From Geomobilibacter sp964432205 (GTDB taxonomy: Bacteria > Desulfobacterota > Desulfuromonadia > Geobacterales > DSM-12255): a DNA stretch of 64,000 bases. The DNA lies in NCBI GenBank assembly GCA_964432205.1, contig CAYSMK010000020.1, positions 34,862 through 98,861 of the forward strand, given 5' to 3'. A model generated the notes under the pieces. It saw only the letters and a program-made list of their open reading frames with translations, did no database searches and was not told the origin of the DNA. Each line of letters starts with the position of its first letter. Position 1 is the stretch's first letter. The position numbers and the translations under genes were made by a program. Of the stretch, positions 62,213-64,000 are shown piece by piece.

Positions 62213-63025
62213 ATGTACGGCCATTTGAATAACATCGAAGAGATCCTATGCCTCGAACCGCGGGGGGTGATGAGCTTTGTCGGGGGGGGAGGCAAGACGA
62301 GCCTGATGTTCCATCTGGCCCGGCAGCTTGCCCTGGCCGGCATGCGGGTCCTGACCACCACCACGACCAGGATCTTCGTCCCCACAACTGAGCAGTCGGC
62401 AACAGTCCTCGTCGCCAATGCCCCGGAAGAAATCCTGCGGCAGTCAGAAGCGTGCCATCGCGAAACCCGGCACATCACCGCGGCCGCAGAGCTGATGGCC
62501 GATACCGGCAAACTCAAGGGGTTCGCGCCGGAGGCGATACGGACCTTCGCCGCGTCGGGACGTTTCGACTGGATCCTCGTGGAGGCCGACGGCTCGGCCA
62601 GGCGCCCGCTCAAGGCGCCGGCAGCACATGAACCGGTCATCCCTCCCGACACGACCATCCTCATCGCTTTGGCCGGTCTGGAGGTCATCGGCAGCCCGCT
62701 GACCGGGGAACTGGTCTTCCGGCTAGAGCTCGCCGGGAAGCTGATGGGGCTGTCTGCAGGGGAAACCATCACCGAGTCCGCCCTGGCGCGCCTCCTCGCC
62801 CATCCTGCCGGTGCCTTCAAGGGCGCCCCGCCCGAGGCCAGGCGGTTCATCTTTCTCAACAAGGCCGACACCCCCCTCCGCAGAGAGGCGGCCGCCAGGG
62901 TCGCCGCCGAGCTTCGCCGGCATGCCCCGCCCGTGGCAGAGGCAGTGATCGTCGGCCAGACCCTGGACGGGATACGTATCCATGGCCTGTATCAGTTAGG
63001 CCGCCAAGAAGTTACCCCCCTTTGA
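62213..63025 (+). CDS. yqeC: YqeC family selenium-dependent molybdenum hydroxylase accessory protein
   Basis: The 270-residue protein starts with a P-loop (MSFVGGGGKTSLMFHLARQL) and shows the YqeC family segments TTTTTRIFVPT, WILVEADGSARRPLKAPAAHEPV and IFLNKADT. It is a predicted nucleotide-binding helper for molybdenum hydroxylases that carry selenium. It pairs with yqeB at 38 kb and is followed by a mocA-like gene. The last residues (EVTPL) and the stop codon lie in repeat FB9, so its C-terminus was probably altered by the repeat. No strong ribosome binding site is seen before the ATG (GGAGACGAACGGAT is weak). Confidence 0.85.
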   Translation: MYGHLNNIEEILCLEPRGVMSFVGGGGKTSLMFHLARQLALAGMRVLTTTTTRIFVPTTEQSATVLVANAPEEILRQSEACHRETRHITAAAELMADTGKLKGFAPEAIRTFAASGRFDWILVEADGSARRPLKAPAAHEPVIPPDTTILIALAGLEVIGSPLTGELVFRLELAGKLMGLSAGETITESALARLLAHPAGAFKGAPPEARRFIFLNKADTPLRREAAARVAAELRRHAPPVAEAVIVGQTLDGIRIHGLYQLGRQEVTPL

Positions 63026-63099
63026 GAAAGGGGGGCATGGGGGGATTTCCCTGCAACTCTCAAATCCCCCTCAATCCCCCTTTCTTAAAGGGGGACTTT
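63008..63099. repeat. Palindromic repeat FB9 at the yqeC 3' end
   Basis: Arms 63009-63048 and 63062-63099 share CCCCCTTTNAGAAAGGGGG and GGGGGATTT / AAATCCCCC strings. The left arm contains the yqeC stop codon. The repeat fills the gap between yqeC and the mocA-like gene. Confidence 0.8.
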
Positions 63100-63139
63100 A
63101 CGCTTGGTGGTGATCGGGATTGTATTCAGGGAGACCGCA

Positions 63140-63739
63140 ATGAGTAAAGTTCGCAGAGTTACCGGCATCGTCCTGGCAGCGGGCAAGGGCTCCCGCATGG
63201 GTAAGACGAAGCAACTGCTCCCCTTCCGCGGGAAGAGTGTGCTGGAATGCGTGGTCGACAACGCCCTGGCATCGGCACTGCACCGGGTCATCGTGGTGCT
63301 CGGCCATGAGGCCAATGTACTGGCATCGTTACTGAAGGACAGGGATGTCACTGTTGTCATCAACCCGGATTTCGAGTCGGGGCAGAGTTCCTCTCTCAAG
63401 GCCGGCCTTCAGGCGCTGACCGAGGAGAGCGAGGCAGCACTGTTCCTCCTCGGGGACCAGCCGCTTGTCACCCCTGAAACCATCAACCTCATCCTGGCCG
63501 CCTACGCAACGGCCCCCTCCCCCATCGTCATGCCCGTATTCGAAGGGAGGCGCGGCAACCCGGTACTGTTCGCCAGGGAAACCTTTCCCGCCATCCTCAA
63601 CCTCAGCGGGGATTGCGGCGCCCGGGGGATTTTCGAGCAGTACACGGGGCGTATTGTCACGGTGCCGGTGGAGAGTCCCGCCATCCTGGCGGACATCGAC
63701 ACGGAGGAGGATTACCAAAGGCTCTTGCAGGATTCATAG
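63140..63739 (+). CDS. mocA: MocA-like molybdenum cofactor cytidylyltransferase
   Basis: The 199-residue protein has the nucleotidyltransferase start VTGIVLAAGKGSRMGKTKQL with Lys in LPFRGKSVLE, then LFLLGDQPLVTPET and RRGNPVLFARETFP. MocA adds CMP to molybdopterin to make molybdopterin cytosine dinucleotide, the cofactor form used by xanthine dehydrogenase-family enzymes such as 4-hydroxybenzoyl-CoA reductase. It can serve both hydroxylases of this window. The ATG at 63140 has AGGGAGACCG before it; the longer frame begins within the repeat tail. Confidence 0.88.
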   Translation: MSKVRRVTGIVLAAGKGSRMGKTKQLLPFRGKSVLECVVDNALASALHRVIVVLGHEANVLASLLKDRDVTVVINPDFESGQSSSLKAGLQALTEESEAALFLLGDQPLVTPETINLILAAYATAPSPIVMPVFEGRRGNPVLFARETFPAILNLSGDCGARGIFEQYTGRIVTVPVESPAILADIDTEEDYQRLLQDS

Positions 63740-63819
63740 AGGCGCCCCGTGGCAGCCGAAGGTGGAGCCCTTTAGCACTTCGGCAGTTACCCCCCCTCCC
63801 CACACTCGTGAACTCGGGT

Positions 63820-63984
63820 GGAGTTTCGGGGACAGTGGAGTTTCGGGAGTTTCGGGGACAGGAGTTTCGGGGACAGTATATTTAATTGACACTCGTTTCA
63901 GTTTTGGAGTTTCGGGGACAGGGAGTTTCGGGGACAGGGGAGTTTCGGGGACAGTATATTTAATTGACACTCGTTTCAGTTTTG
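63820..63984. repeat. Short tandem repeats leading to a probable REP-associated transposase
   Basis: The 16-base string GGAGTTTCGGGGACAG or a close variant occurs about six times. A 45-bp unit made of it plus TATATTTAATTGACACTCG and CAGTTTT occurs twice exactly, at 63861-63905 and 63940-63984. I recall such strings upstream of REP-associated tyrosine transposases, whose gene would start at or past the right edge (ATG at 63998). Confidence 0.65.
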
Positions 63985-64000
63985 ATATGCTCTGTCCATG

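Overview
The window looks like chromosome from an anaerobic, metal- or sulfur-respiring member of the Desulfuromonadota, most like the Geobacteraceae. This is an inference from gene content: a tungsten-type BamB/BamC pair, oxygen-independent aromatic acyl-CoA enzymes, heavy use of sigma-54 control, and several families of palindromic repeats. No rRNA, tRNA, CRISPR or replication genes were seen. Almost every gene fits one theme, which is anaerobic breakdown of aromatic acids through CoA thioesters plus the uptake, molybdenum-cofactor and regulatory functions this needs.

Left part (1-12.6 kb, all on the minus strand). An envelope operon encodes a YCF48-like propeller, an RND/MMPL transporter, a DUF1302 porin-like protein and a DUF1329 protein cut by the window edge. 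It is followed upstream by a hybrid histidine kinase and a receiver-AAA+-Fis sigma-54 activator. Then come an IclR regulator and BamC.

Pad block (12.8-24.5 kb, minus). In transcription order: fdhD, padB-padC-padD (phenylacetyl-CoA:acceptor oxidoreductase), padE-padH/F-padG-padI (phenylglyoxylate:acceptor oxidoreductase, with the FAD and ferredoxin subunits fused), a VOC-fold protein, BamB, BamC and IclR. Together they could take phenylacetyl-CoA, or 4-hydroxyphenylacetyl-CoA, to the benzoyl-CoA level and start dearomatisation. A second, paralogous kinase/sigma-54 activator pair (24.9-28.8 kb) lies on the other side. A small operon of cyclase, moaA and thioesterase follows (29.1-31.4 kb).

Middle part (32-48.3 kb, mostly plus). 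The first molybdenum hydroxylase is split over FAD, [2Fe-2S] and Mo subunit genes, with a porin gene between them. XdhC and YqeB maturation genes follow. A GAF-type sigma-54 activator and an SLC5-GAF-PP2C fusion protein face the other way. Then comes a three-subunit 4-hydroxybenzoyl-CoA reductase (hcrC, hcrA, hcrB); its beta subunit carries the extra four-cysteine insertion that defines this enzyme.

Right part (48.5-64 kb). An acyl-CoA dehydrogenase, a CoA-transferase, two TRAP solute-binding proteins without membrane subunits, a PaaY-like protein, a carboxymuconolactone-decarboxylase-fold protein, a 3-hydroxyacyl-CoA dehydrogenase, an NtrB/NtrC-like pair, an aryl acid:CoA ligase, YqeC and a MocA-like cytidylyltransferase. 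The right edge runs into the repeat-rich leader expected of a REP-associated transposase.

Control. I read seven sigma-54 promoter candidates. Four of them (6.6, 24.7, 31.57 and 31.99 kb) carry the same upstream motif at almost the same distance (73-77 bp from the -24 element), so they look like one regulon controlled by the duplicated receiver-AAA+-Fis activators. The ligase promoter (58.9 kb) has two near-identical palindromes 105 bp apart. The hcr promoter has a separate dyad. These shared operator sets, the duplicated regulator cassettes and the nested fold-back repeats are the least expected content of the window.
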